Positions 1 through 9,262 of a stretch of DNA of 34,644 nt are shown here, in pieces. This DNA is from Actinomycetes bacterium (lineage in GTDB: Bacteria > Actinomycetota > Acidimicrobiia > Acidimicrobiales > Acidimicrobiaceae). The stretch covers positions 1 through 34,644 of the forward strand of contig JAJZLS010000062.1 in the NCBI GenBank assembly GCA_021803345.1. Reading direction: 5' to 3'. The notes under the pieces are model-generated. The model saw only the letters and a list, made by a program, of their open reading frames with translations. It was not told the origin of the DNA and searched no databases. Numbering within the stretch: position 1 is the stretch's first letter; each line of letters begins with the position of its first letter. A program made the position numbers and the translations under genes.

Positions 1-204
1 TGTGCGCCTTCCGGCGTGACCGATTGCAGTGGCATCAACCTTGTCCATTCCAACCCTAGCGTGAAAAGGCTGCCGTCAGTATCGCAAAGGTGAAAAACCG
101 GGTCTCTTTATGAGGCCTTTGGAAGGCTTGAGCCGAGTGCGGTGAAAATCGCCAGCTCTGGTTCTTAGGGGGTGCGACCCAGTAATGGGCCGTGCCTACC
201 CGAC
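1..204 (+). mobile_element. Group II intron 3' end (domains V and VI), possibly a reduced intron
   Basis: Domain V is visible at 130-164: GAGCC (130-134) pairs with GGTTC (160-164), GAG (135-137) can pair with CTC (156-158), and GCGGT/ATCGC closes a GAAA tetraloop at 144-147. Domain VI follows at 168-204: GGTGCG (171-176) pairs with CGTGCC (191-196), CCCA/TGGG closes a GTAA loop at 182-185, and GGG (168-170) pairs with CCC (199-201), leaving A198 bulged. A198 lies seven bases from the end at C204, the spacing expected of the lariat branch point. A seven-pair hairpin at 113-129 sits where a tiny ORF-less domain IV would be. GTGCG at 2-6 matches the 5' intron consensus GUGYG, so the element may be only about 203 bases, too short for a normal domain I; alternatively the window cuts a longer intron. 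No maturase is seen. Domain V is slightly imperfect (unpaired U138 and C153), suggesting decay. Confidence 0.6.
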
Positions 205-342
205 GTGAAATCAAAAAGTTATTTTTCGAGATACTGCCAAACTGAGAGCTATGGAATTGCAGATGTTATTCAAATAATCCAGTTAAGCCAAAGTAGCAGC
301 TGACCGAAGGCTCGCATCTCGCAGGTTTTATCGGTCCTATGC

Positions 343-377
343 TTGGAGATTCGTAATGCCTGGCTAGAATATGCACC
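343..377 (+). promoter_or_regulatory. Promoter of the PRC/MgtE_N/CBS gene, apparently leaderless
   Basis: A -10 hexamer TAGAAT (365-370) lies seven bases before the GTG start at 378, with a weak -35 TTGGAG (343-348) 16 bases upstream. No ribosome binding site precedes the GTG. This is the geometry of a leaderless transcript. Confidence 0.4.
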
Positions 378-1628
378 GTGAATCAAATGCTGTGGTTCTC
401 TGAACTTCTGCGCACCCCAATTGATGAGGACCAACAGGAGATCGGCAAGGTCCAGGATATTGTGTTGCGCCTGGAAGAATCAGGTTTCCCAACCCTCACT
501 GGCATACTGGTGTATATCGAAGATATGCCAATATTCATTCCCACTCACGCAATTAGGGAGTTGACACCCGAAAGGATTATCACTTCCAAAACACTGAATC
601 AGTTCTCACCATTTGAGAGGCGCACGGGAGAAGTCCTTATCGGGCGCGATTTACTTGACCACCATCTGATATGGACCAGACCACGACATCGACCCAGGCT
701 CGTGATGGCTCGTGACATTGCTTTTATCAATAATGGCGGATGGAAAGCGGTTGGAATTGACGCTACAAGTCACAGGCTGGGTCTCAGGCTATTCTCAAAA
801 CATTCGAGTCCGGATAGACAGGTAGTAGATTGGCGGGAACTGCTTCCATTAGTTGGCCACGTTCCAACAGCACGAAGAAGACTTGAACTTGGTAAGATCC
901 GCAAACTTCATCCAGCCCAGCTGGCTGATCTCCTTGAACAAGCCTCCGAAGATGAAGGGAAGGAGATATTTGGAGCCCTTCAGGCTGATCCGGAATTCGA
1001 GGCTGACGTTGTCGAAGAAATGGAACCAAACAGGCGCCGTGAAGCTCTTCGAGAGAAGACCGACAATGAACTTGGTGAGTTACTGGGCACAATGGAACCC
1101 GATGACGCGGTTGACATGCTGCTTTCACTGGACCAAGACCGAAGGGAAAACGTTTTAGCCTTAATTCCAAAACCTCAGCAGAAGGATGTAAAAAGGCTAC
1201 TGCTCTACCATCCTGATACTGCTGGTGGCATAATGACTACCGATTTCATCACGGTCCGCTCAAGTGACACAGTGGAAGCCTGCTGCGAAGCCCTTCGGTT
1301 GAAGCCAGAACTTCCAGGTAACTTATGGTCAATTTTCGTGATAGACAGTCAACGTCGCCTCATTGGGCAGCTTCCACTGGCATGTCTGATAACGGCGCCG
1401 CCAGAAACGATCGTGACTGCACTTATTGCCGATATGAATCCCGCCACGGTTTCTCCCGATGCAGACCTTACCGATATAGCGGTGACGATGGCTGACTACA
1501 ATTTGGCAGCCTTGGCAGTCTTGGACTCATCAGAACATATCCTCGGAGTCGTCACTGTAGACGATGTGCTCTCCCGTACCATACCAGCCAACTGGAGACG
1601 CAGAAAAGAAGCGCTAGACGAGGGGTAA
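378..1628 (+). CDS. PRC-barrel / MgtE_N / CBS-domain protein (soluble MgtE-like)
   Basis: This 416-residue protein begins with two PRC-barrel-like modules (about residues 1-70 and 85-155), followed by a helical MgtE N-terminal (superhelical) domain (about 170-280) rich in the Leu/Glu/Asp repeats of the family, and then a CBS pair (about 283-395) containing the hallmark ending GVVTVDDVL. The five-helix transmembrane channel of true MgtE is absent, and I see no membrane segment at all, so it is probably a cytoplasmic sensor rather than a transporter. In MgtE the N and CBS domains bind Mg2+ and gate the pore; a similar sensing role here is inference. It converges on the Nramp-related transporter gene, 82 bases away. 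GTG is chosen as the start because a TAGAAT hexamer sits seven bases upstream; ATG at 387 is an alternative. Confidence 0.8.
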   Translation: MNQMLWFSELLRTPIDEDQQEIGKVQDIVLRLEESGFPTLTGILVYIEDMPIFIPTHAIRELTPERIITSKTLNQFSPFERRTGEVLIGRDLLDHHLIWTRPRHRPRLVMARDIAFINNGGWKAVGIDATSHRLGLRLFSKHSSPDRQVVDWRELLPLVGHVPTARRRLELGKIRKLHPAQLADLLEQASEDEGKEIFGALQADPEFEADVVEEMEPNRRREALREKTDNELGELLGTMEPDDAVDMLLSLDQDRRENVLALIPKPQQKDVKRLLLYHPDTAGGIMTTDFITVRSSDTVEACCEALRLKPELPGNLWSIFVIDSQRRLIGQLPLACLITAPPETIVTALIADMNPATVSPDADLTDIAVTMADYNLAALAVLDSSEHILGVVTVDDVLSRTIPANWRRRKEALDEG

Positions 1629-1710
1629 GTCTTTTGACGTCCTCTCGCCATGACGAAATCGGGTATAACCTAGACCAGCGGCAACTTACACTGCGTCATT
1701 CGGAAGGTCA

Positions 1711-3306
1711 TCAGCCACCTCCAAGCCTGACAAAACTGACAATCATCAAAGCAATCGCCACGATGAGATAGATGCGCAAGCCACCCAATACCAGGGAGCG
1801 CCCACGATTTACCCGGGGGCGATGCAAAAGTGCGGAGGCCGGCATCGACCAGCTAAGGCGAGCCACTTTGTCCACGATAGGGCGCGAATTTCTCGATCTC
1901 CATTGTGAAATCCATACTCCAACCGTCACTAGAGCCACAAGTGAGAGACCCACTATAAGAATTGAAAGAACGTTTACACTTGGAACAACCGTCACTACTG
2001 TCAAAATAAGCGATAACTCCAGTAAAAGACCAATAATAAACGTAGCGACGACATTTAACCAGGGCGGGTTCACCCAAGGACCGAGGATTTCCTTATCATT
2101 GCAAAGCAGAAGCAAAAAAGCAAGAGCACTGGGCAATAACACTCCTGCCAGTACCTGAACAGCTAAGTTAATCAAACTCAAAGGAAGCCGTGGGATCAGA
2201 ACGATCCCTGCAGCAAGAATTACTAGGATCAGGTAGGAGCCATAAAAACCCTTTGCATCCCGAACCGGTCGGTTTAACGACTGGTCCACTCCAAAAAGAT
2301 CACCCAAGGCATATGAAGTTGAAAGGGTAACGGTTGCTGCACCTATTAGAGACGCTTCAAGCAAAACCAGCGCAAATAGGTAACCTCCCAACGACCCCAG
2401 GCTGTGTGCGAATCCGCGAATTAACCCGCCTGCATCCTGGAATTGACCGGTCACGCCTCCTAAAGCGAACGCCGCTGCCACCATTACCGCCGCAGCCGCA
2501 ACATTGGTTAGAAGCGACCCAATAAACGTGTCGGCTCGCTCATACCGTATCCACCGTGGAGTTATCCGCTTGTCTATGATATTTGACTGTTGAAAAAATA
2601 ATTGCCAAGGAGCAACTGTCGTTCCTACGATTCCGATGATGAATATCACAGCGGTTGAGGTGAGTCCGCCCTTGATGCTGGGAAATAATGCTCCAACTGC
2701 AACCGAGCTCCAACGAAATGGTGACAAAGCCATTAGTGGAAAAACCGCCAGGCTAACCAGCACGAGAACGAGCATAAACCGCTCCCATCGCTCAAATCTC
2801 CCGCTAATCACGCTTGCCACAAGAACGGCGGCCATCAAAAATACAGAGGCATAAGGCGGGATACCGATGTATCCCAGCGCATAGCGAACTCCGATAAATT
2901 CAGTTACCAGTGTCAAAAAGTTAAGGACAAACAAATCTATGACCGAAAACACTGCCCAGAATTTTCCAAAGCGCTCCTTGAGAAGTCTTCCGTGGCCAAC
3001 TCCAGTAACGGCGCCCAGACGAACCACCATTTCCTGAGATACTGCCAAAACTACCACCAAGAGCGGGAGAGTCCATAATAGTGAGGTTCCATAGGCCTGG
3101 CCTGCTTGAGCGTATGTGGTAATCCCTCCAGCATCGTTGTCACCCACCATAACAATGATGCCTGGTCCCATTATTGCCAATAGCGCCAGCAGCCGGCGCT
3201 TAATGCTGGGGCTTTGAACATCAGAGGTGGTAATTCGACCAAATCCTCCGCGAATGGTTTCGTCAGCCGCACCCAGACCTGTAGCTTGCAGTTTTGGATT
3301 ACTCAT
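1711..3306 (-). CDS. Nramp-related divalent metal transporter (NRMT-like)
   Basis: A 531-residue polytopic protein of the SLC11/Nramp fold with about 11-12 hydrophobic helices. The TM1 motif that is DPGN in Mn/Fe Nramps reads DAGG here (residues 58-61), and the TM6 motif that is MPH reads APW (232-234). Loss of the metal-binding Asn and of the soft-metal-selective Met is what is described for Nramp-related magnesium transporters, so Mg2+ import is more likely than Mn2+ or Fe2+; this is inference from two motifs. I chose ATG 3306 because AGGTGG lies five bases upstream; an upstream GTG at 3315 would overlap that site. The start codon overlaps the stop codon of a 35-residue leader ORF, implying translational coupling. 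It converges with an MgtE-like soluble protein, which supports a Mg2+ theme. Confidence 0.85.
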   Translation of the reverse strand: MSNPKLQATGLGAADETIRGGFGRITTSDVQSPSIKRRLLALLAIMGPGIIVMVGDNDAGGITTYAQAGQAYGTSLLWTLPLLVVVLAVSQEMVVRLGAVTGVGHGRLLKERFGKFWAVFSVIDLFVLNFLTLVTEFIGVRYALGYIGIPPYASVFLMAAVLVASVISGRFERWERFMLVLVLVSLAVFPLMALSPFRWSSVAVGALFPSIKGGLTSTAVIFIIGIVGTTVAPWQLFFQQSNIIDKRITPRWIRYERADTFIGSLLTNVAAAAVMVAAAFALGGVTGQFQDAGGLIRGFAHSLGSLGGYLFALVLLEASLIGAATVTLSTSYALGDLFGVDQSLNRPVRDAKGFYGSYLILVILAAGIVLIPRLPLSLINLAVQVLAGVLLPSALAFLLLLCNDKEILGPWVNPPWLNVVATFIIGLLLELSLILTVVTVVPSVNVLSILIVGLSLVALVTVGVWISQWRSRNSRPIVDKVARLSWSMPASALLHRPRVNRGRSLVLGGLRIYLIVAIALMIVSFVRLGGG

Positions 3307-3406
3307 AGTCACCACCTGTCAGACGAATCTGGCAACTAATCGATTGGAAACTGGCTCTATAAGGGGCTAACTTTCGGGTGTTGGGGCTGAGGCGCTCAAG
3401 AGCCAT
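3299..3406 (-). CDS. Upstream leader ORF of the Nramp-related gene (35 aa)
   Basis: ATG at 3404-3406 is preceded seven bases upstream by AAGGAGG (3414-3420), one of the best ribosome binding sites in the window. The frame runs 35 codons and stops with TAA at 3299-3301, overlapping the ATG of the transporter (ATGAGTAA). The peptide starts MALERLSPNTRKLAPY, has two prolines in its first half, and ends GGDYE; it has no signal peptide or membrane helix and matches no family I know. TGGCTCT around its start codon (3399-3405) is complementary to AGAGCCA (3352-3358), and a local hairpin (TGAG/CTCA) competes with that pairing. A regulatory leader or a coupling ORF is more likely than a functional protein. 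Short length keeps confidence moderate. Confidence 0.55.
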   Translation of the reverse strand: MALERLSPNTRKLAPYRASFQSISCQIRLTGGDYE

Positions 3407-3509
3407 CAACTTTCCTCCTTTCGATTCGGAACACGGCCCTCGAAAGGATTAGCTAAATACCCTGAAATGAAAACTTAAATAAGATCGATGACTTCACATC
3501 TTAGGGTTG

Positions 3510-3584
3510 CTAAAAGCTGACCAATCGGAGGGACGCAGTAGATGAAAAATTGAACTCGGTACTGTGGGGTTCACTAGGTTTCAC
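3510..3584 (-). CDS. Possible second upstream mini-ORF (24 aa)
   Basis: GTG at 3582-3584 is preceded by GAGGAGGTGA (3591-3600), a nearly complete complement of the 16S tail, with six bases between. The frame runs 24 codons to TAG at 3510-3512 and begins with Lys-Pro-Ser-Glu-Pro. It lies about 100 bases upstream of the coupled leader ORF, so the transporter may have two translated leader elements. GTG start and very short length make this tentative. The rest of 3407-3730 shows no other gene I can support. Confidence 0.3.
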   Translation of the reverse strand: MKPSEPHSTEFNFSSTASLRLVSF

Positions 3585-3730
3585 TTACTGTCACCTCCTC
3601 AACTAGGCCAATACGCAACTGCTGCAAAAATTAGGATAGTTGATTCTTGCACTGATGCGGCGCAGCAAGCTAAAGATCTTCACGAAACCATGAGGATCTT
3701 AGGCAATCTGGCACAGTTGATTAAGGCTAA

Positions 3731-4444
3731 TTAGCGCAGTGGTTTTACGCCAAAAACAATTGCCGCCTCTGCAACTATTGACTCTGAACCGACCTGAGCA
3801 AATCCAGCTTCCTGAAACAGCCGCTCCCAGGCTTCACGAGAAATTGGTTTTTCCTGCACTCTTACCAAATATCTGACCGAATTCTTGGCTATGCGCCACC
3901 ATCCACCCGGCCCCTTGCGCAACATCAGACTGACCTTGGAAGCTATTATCTCCCGATCCTGTTTGCTTGAGCCGCGTCCGAACATCATGTCTCCAAAAAC
4001 AATTCGGCCGCCCGGCTTTAGCCATTGGTACGCTCTGCCAACCGCCCATTTCTTCTGATCGTCGCTCAAATGGTGCAGAGCGTAATTGGATACTACCAAA
4101 TCAAAACTCTCGGGCTGGTAATCCAGCTCCTGGATACTTGCTACCCGCGTCGAAAGGTTTTCAATACCAGAACTAGTCACCTTGTTTTGAAGCAGTTGAA
4201 TCATCTTTGGCGATATATCAACAGCCAATACAGACTTCGCCTCTCTGGACAACGGTAGCGACAGCTGACCTGATCCACAGCCAAGATCGAGAACCACGGT
4301 GGTTGAGTCGGGGCTGGCATGGTCTAATACGGCAGAGACCACCTTTCCCAGACCAGGATTATCCGCATGATCCCAGCTATCTGCGCGCTTTGACCATACA
4401 GCCTTCTGGAACGACAGACCAAGTTTTTCAATAGCCGAAGACAA
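3731..4444 (-). CDS. Class I SAM-dependent methyltransferase
   Basis: A 237-residue soluble protein with the class I Rossmann methyltransferase core. Motif I reads LDLGCGSGQL (about residues 53-62), an acidic residue after the next strand (VLAVDIS) would bind the SAM ribose, and FDLVVSNYALHHL plus LKPGGRIVFGDM are the motif IV and post-motif strands. This pattern is of the UbiE/Methyltransf_11 type; the substrate cannot be told. The start is TTG at 4442-4444 with GAGAGG upstream (about nine bases). It is a single gene with no tight neighbour; the Nramp-related gene downstream has its own long leader. Confidence 0.8.
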   Translation of the reverse strand: MSSAIEKLGLSFQKAVWSKRADSWDHADNPGLGKVVSAVLDHASPDSTTVVLDLGCGSGQLSLPLSREAKSVLAVDISPKMIQLLQNKVTSSGIENLSTRVASIQELDYQPESFDLVVSNYALHHLSDDQKKWAVGRAYQWLKPGGRIVFGDMMFGRGSSKQDREIIASKVSLMLRKGPGGWWRIAKNSVRYLVRVQEKPISREAWERLFQEAGFAQVGSESIVAEAAIVFGVKPLR

Positions 4445-4707
4445 TAATTAACCTCTCTGGTGACAAGAAATTCTCATGGATCCTACACAAGTTTGAACCG
4501 TATCAGCGTCGTTTCTGTAACTTAACTCGCCATCTCGGGATTCGACACAACGCTCTTAGTTCCTTTAGTCCCAGAAATTAGCCCTATGACATGGGATCCG
4601 AATCGTAAACCCGTGGCATACGTCAAACCTGTAATAAAACCCTCAGATTAAAACTACAACTTCAAATATCAGAACACCATGAGAAGACATTTTGCACAAT
4701 AGCGAGC
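4445..4707. other. Intergenic stretch without a gene
   Basis: Together with the hairpin at 4708-4745 this is a gap of about 316 bases between the methyltransferase start and the end of the DHA2 exporter gene. It should contain the methyltransferase promoter on the minus strand. I see no supported ORF, RNA or repeat in it. Confidence 0.5.
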
Positions 4708-4745
4708 CTTACTATCTGCCGCCAGGACGGCTGACAGATAGTAAG
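4708..4745 (-). terminator. Hairpin terminator of the DHA2 exporter gene
   Basis: CTTACTATCTG (4708-4718) and CAGATAGTAAG (4735-4745) are perfect 11-base inverted repeats, with an inner GCCG/CGGC pairing. It begins 16 bases after the exporter stop codon. There is no clean U-run after it on the minus strand, so it may be an RNA-stabilising hairpin rather than a canonical intrinsic terminator. Confidence 0.6.
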
Positions 4746-4760
4746 TGAAATTCATCAAAA

Positions 4761-6404
<1,644 letters not shown>

Positions 6405-6489
6405 CTAATAATTTGGTGATTGATTCCCTACTAAAATAATTTTATTTACAAAACTAATTACACTCCCAATCGGTTCCTGGAGATGGATA

Positions 6490-7179
6490 ATGTGTGGGCG
6501 ATTTGTACAGATTGACCAGAATATTGAAAGAATGAAGTCACTGCTAAATCCCCTCTTTAGCCTGGATACCTATCCGCCCCACCCAAAGGGGTTGGAAAAT
6601 TACAATGTCACTCCGGGCAGCACCGTAGTGGTCGCCACTAAGCCAAATGCCAATCTGGAACTTTCCCAAATGAAATGGGGACTAATTCCAAGCTGGGCCA
6701 AAGAGAAACGTAAACTGATTTTCAATGCCAGAAGCGAGACCATAACCGAAAGGCCAACTTTCAAGACCGTGGTTTCCAACAGGGCGATCATTCCCATAGA
6801 AGGGTTTTACGAATGGAAAAAATCGACCCAGACCGACGGCAAACAGGGTAAACAGCCTTACTTCTTTCACCGCGCAGATAGCGATACGATGTTACTCGCC
6901 GGTCTCTACGAACGCCAAGTCAACCATGACACTGGCGAAATAACTGACGACTTTGTGATTCTCACTATGGGTGCAAACTCGTTTATGAAGCCTTACCATG
7001 ACAGGATGCCAGTAATAATTGAGCCGGATCAAGTTGAGAACTGGCTGTCAAACGCGCCCATAGGTTCACATATCAAATACCTGACACATAATCCGGCAAG
7101 CTCAATAAGGTGTTACCCGGTTTCGGATCAGGTAAACCGTGTGACGAACAATCATCGGCTACTAATGCAACCGATCTAA
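6490..7179 (+). CDS. SRAP-family protein (YedK/HMCES), abasic-site DNA-protein crosslinker
   Basis: A 229-residue SRAP (SOS response-associated peptidase) protein. Family members cleave their own Met1 so that Cys2 becomes the N-terminus and forms a thiazolidine with abasic sites in single-stranded DNA. The sequence begins MCGRF, which fixes the start, and the other active-site residues are present: Asn79 (NARSET), Glu108 (FYEWK) and His170 (PYHDRMP). GGAG (6479-6482) lies seven bases before the ATG. It is a lone gene divergent from a drug exporter. I see no convincing LexA box in the shared promoter, so damage induction is not shown. Confidence 0.92.
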   Translation: MCGRFVQIDQNIERMKSLLNPLFSLDTYPPHPKGLENYNVTPGSTVVVATKPNANLELSQMKWGLIPSWAKEKRKLIFNARSETITERPTFKTVVSNRAIIPIEGFYEWKKSTQTDGKQGKQPYFFHRADSDTMLLAGLYERQVNHDTGEITDDFVILTMGANSFMKPYHDRMPVIIEPDQVENWLSNAPIGSHIKYLTHNPASSIRCYPVSDQVNRVTNNHRLLMQPI

Positions 7180-7214
7180 CCGCCAGACCAGGAATCTCGA
7201 ATCCAAAAGATCCC

Positions 7215-9104
7215 TCAAACTATCTGAGCAAGAGAACTGGCGATCGACTTGGCAATACCCTCGGCATTGAGCCCCAATGAAGATAGAATATCATCTGCCT
7301 TTCCATGAGGTAAATAGCCCACCGGAACCCCCAGCTCAAGAAACTGCAGCTCCAATTTGTGAGGTGTATTTTCAAGGTGGTACCTTAGATGGGATCCATA
7401 CCCCCCGGGAATAAATCCATCCTCGATTGTTGCCACGAACCTATAGTCGCGCAGTCTGGCCAGATAAGCCCCGTCAAACCTACTTAGTATCCTCGGGTCC
7501 CAAACCGAGGCTGAAATCCCAGACTCGGCCAATAGCTCTGCCGCCCGCAACGAGGGCTCCACCATCTTGCCTACTGCCACTATTCCAACCTCATTGCCGG
7601 TCACCAGTTCCCTGGGAGCAATTTCGGGCGATCCCTTTATCGACAAACACTTTGGACCTGGAGTCTTTGGGAAACGAATCATCGATGGGCCAGCAAGCGT
7701 CAACGCGTAATTCAGCATCTGATCTATATCTTCTAGCGAGCTTGGCGCAAGTACAGTCATGCCGGGTATTGCCAGAAATTCGACCAGATCCAACACTCCA
7801 TGATGAGACGGACCATCATCGCCAGTGATTCCCGCCCTGTCGAGAACAAATACCACCGGGACCCTATGCAGGCCAACGTCGAGGTTTACCTGGTCTAATG
7901 CTCTGGAGATAAAAGTGGAATATATAGCCACCACTGGTCTCAAATTACCCATCGCCATACCTGCGGCAGCCGTCACTGCATGGGCTTCAGCAATTCCCAC
8001 ATCAAAAAATCTCTCAGGGAACCTCTCTTCGAATGCCAGCAAACCTGTTGGCCCCGGCATTGCAGCAGTAATAGCCACTACTTCAGGAGTCTTTTCAGCT
8101 ATTGATACGAGTGATGTCGAAAATGCATCGGTGTAGGAACCGTACTCAACTTCCGAATGAAGCGTGGGCTGGAGGACTTTCAGGTCATGAAGACGCTGAA
8201 TCTCGTCGTCTTCAGCCGGTCCATAACCCCTCCCCTTCTGGGTCAAAACATGGATAACAATGGGACCATCCCAACTTTCAGCATTTTTGAACGCGTACTC
8301 CATGGCTGCAACATCATGACCCTCAATCGGCCCTGTATAACGGACGCCCAGCGATTCGAAGAAAACCTTGGGTTCAATTACTTCTCTAAGGGCAGAAGTT
8401 ATGCCAGCAATCCCAGACACGGCCAAACCTCCTACCGCCGGGAGCTCCGCTATCATCTGCTTTATCTTTGACCGGGCCTGCATATATGAAGGATTCAACC
8501 TAAGTCTGGTCAAGCCGCTTGAAAGTTTGGAAACCGTTGGAGCATAGGATCGACCGTTATCATTCCAAATGATTACCACTCGTTTGCCTGAATGGCCGAT
8601 GTTGTTGAGCGCCTCATACGCCAATCCCCCGGTCAGGGCTCCATCACCAACTATTGCGACGACTGTTCGCGGCTCACCGCCTAATTGATCCCCTACCGTT
8701 GGACCCTTTCCCAGTTCCAAGGCAGTAGAAAGCCCATATGCGTAGGAAAGCGCTGTGGAGGCGTGAGAATTCTCGATCCAATCGTGGGGAGACTCCTTTC
8801 GTGAAGGGTACCCCGAGAGCCCACCAGCTTTGCGCAAATAGGGGAAATCAGCCATCCTCCCGGTCAGTAGCTTGTGAACATAAGCCTGGTGACCTGTGTC
8901 AAAAAGAATTATGTCACGGGGAGAATTGAATACTCTATGAAGCGCGATAGTAATCTCCACAATTCCCAGATTCGAACCCAAATGTCCGCCAGTCTCAGTA
9001 ACCGTGTCGACAATAAACTTTCGAATTTCCTCGCAAAGTTGAACGAGTTCTCTTTCATCCAATGCGCGCACGTCTTGCGGACCCTTGATTTTTTCTAGGA
9101 TCAT
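7215..9104 (-). CDS. dxs: 1-deoxy-D-xylulose-5-phosphate synthase
   Basis: This 629-residue ThDP enzyme condenses pyruvate and glyceraldehyde 3-phosphate to DXP, the first step of the MEP isoprenoid route. The ThDP site is marked by VGDGALTGG and NDNGRSYAP in the N-terminal third, the middle domain has GPIEGHD and GRGYGPA, and the catalytic Glu lies in GIAEAHAVTAAAG (usually GIAEQH). The DRAGITGDDGPSHHG motif binds substrate phosphate. Length and the NDNGRSYAP form agree with actinobacterial Dxs. GGGAAG is four to five bases before the ATG. It is the last of three minus-strand genes after a GGPP synthase and a membrane protein, consistent with a prenyl-lipid group. Confidence 0.95.
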   Translation of the reverse strand: MILEKIKGPQDVRALDERELVQLCEEIRKFIVDTVTETGGHLGSNLGIVEITIALHRVFNSPRDIILFDTGHQAYVHKLLTGRMADFPYLRKAGGLSGYPSRKESPHDWIENSHASTALSYAYGLSTALELGKGPTVGDQLGGEPRTVVAIVGDGALTGGLAYEALNNIGHSGKRVVIIWNDNGRSYAPTVSKLSSGLTRLRLNPSYMQARSKIKQMIAELPAVGGLAVSGIAGITSALREVIEPKVFFESLGVRYTGPIEGHDVAAMEYAFKNAESWDGPIVIHVLTQKGRGYGPAEDDEIQRLHDLKVLQPTLHSEVEYGSYTDAFSTSLVSIAEKTPEVVAITAAMPGPTGLLAFEERFPERFFDVGIAEAHAVTAAAGMAMGNLRPVVAIYSTFISRALDQVNLDVGLHRVPVVFVLDRAGITGDDGPSHHGVLDLVEFLAIPGMTVLAPSSLEDIDQMLNYALTLAGPSMIRFPKTPGPKCLSIKGSPEIAPRELVTGNEVGIVAVGKMVEPSLRAAELLAESGISASVWDPRILSRFDGAYLARLRDYRFVATIEDGFIPGGYGSHLRYHLENTPHKLELQFLELGVPVGYLPHGKADDILSSLGLNAEGIAKSIASSLAQIV

Positions 9105-9262
9105 TATCTCTTCCCTTTGCGCTTCAGCTGCGCCCAGTCCTGCCTCATCGAATAGAGTCTAAGTCTGTATCGTACCTAGCTGGGACCAGGAACACGGTTT
9201 CTTACAAGATTATTCCATTCTGCGTTCTAGCGTTAGCTACCCGATCCTGCAATCAGCATCGG

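Noticed and set aside
784-1170. Antisense ORF within the MgtE-like gene
   Set aside because: A shadow of the coding strand with no signals of its own; the same holds for other long antisense frames in dxs, moaA, moeA and the ThDP gene.
3316-3600. M-box or yybP-ykoY riboswitch before the Nramp-related gene
   Set aside because: I compared the minus-strand leader with the conserved blocks I remember for both riboswitches and found no match; a covariance-model search would be decisive.
3541-3733. Plus-strand open frame of about 64 codons ending near 3733
   Set aside because: It has coding-like composition but no start codon with a ribosome binding site, matches nothing I recognise, and runs antisense to the leader region and into the methyltransferase end.
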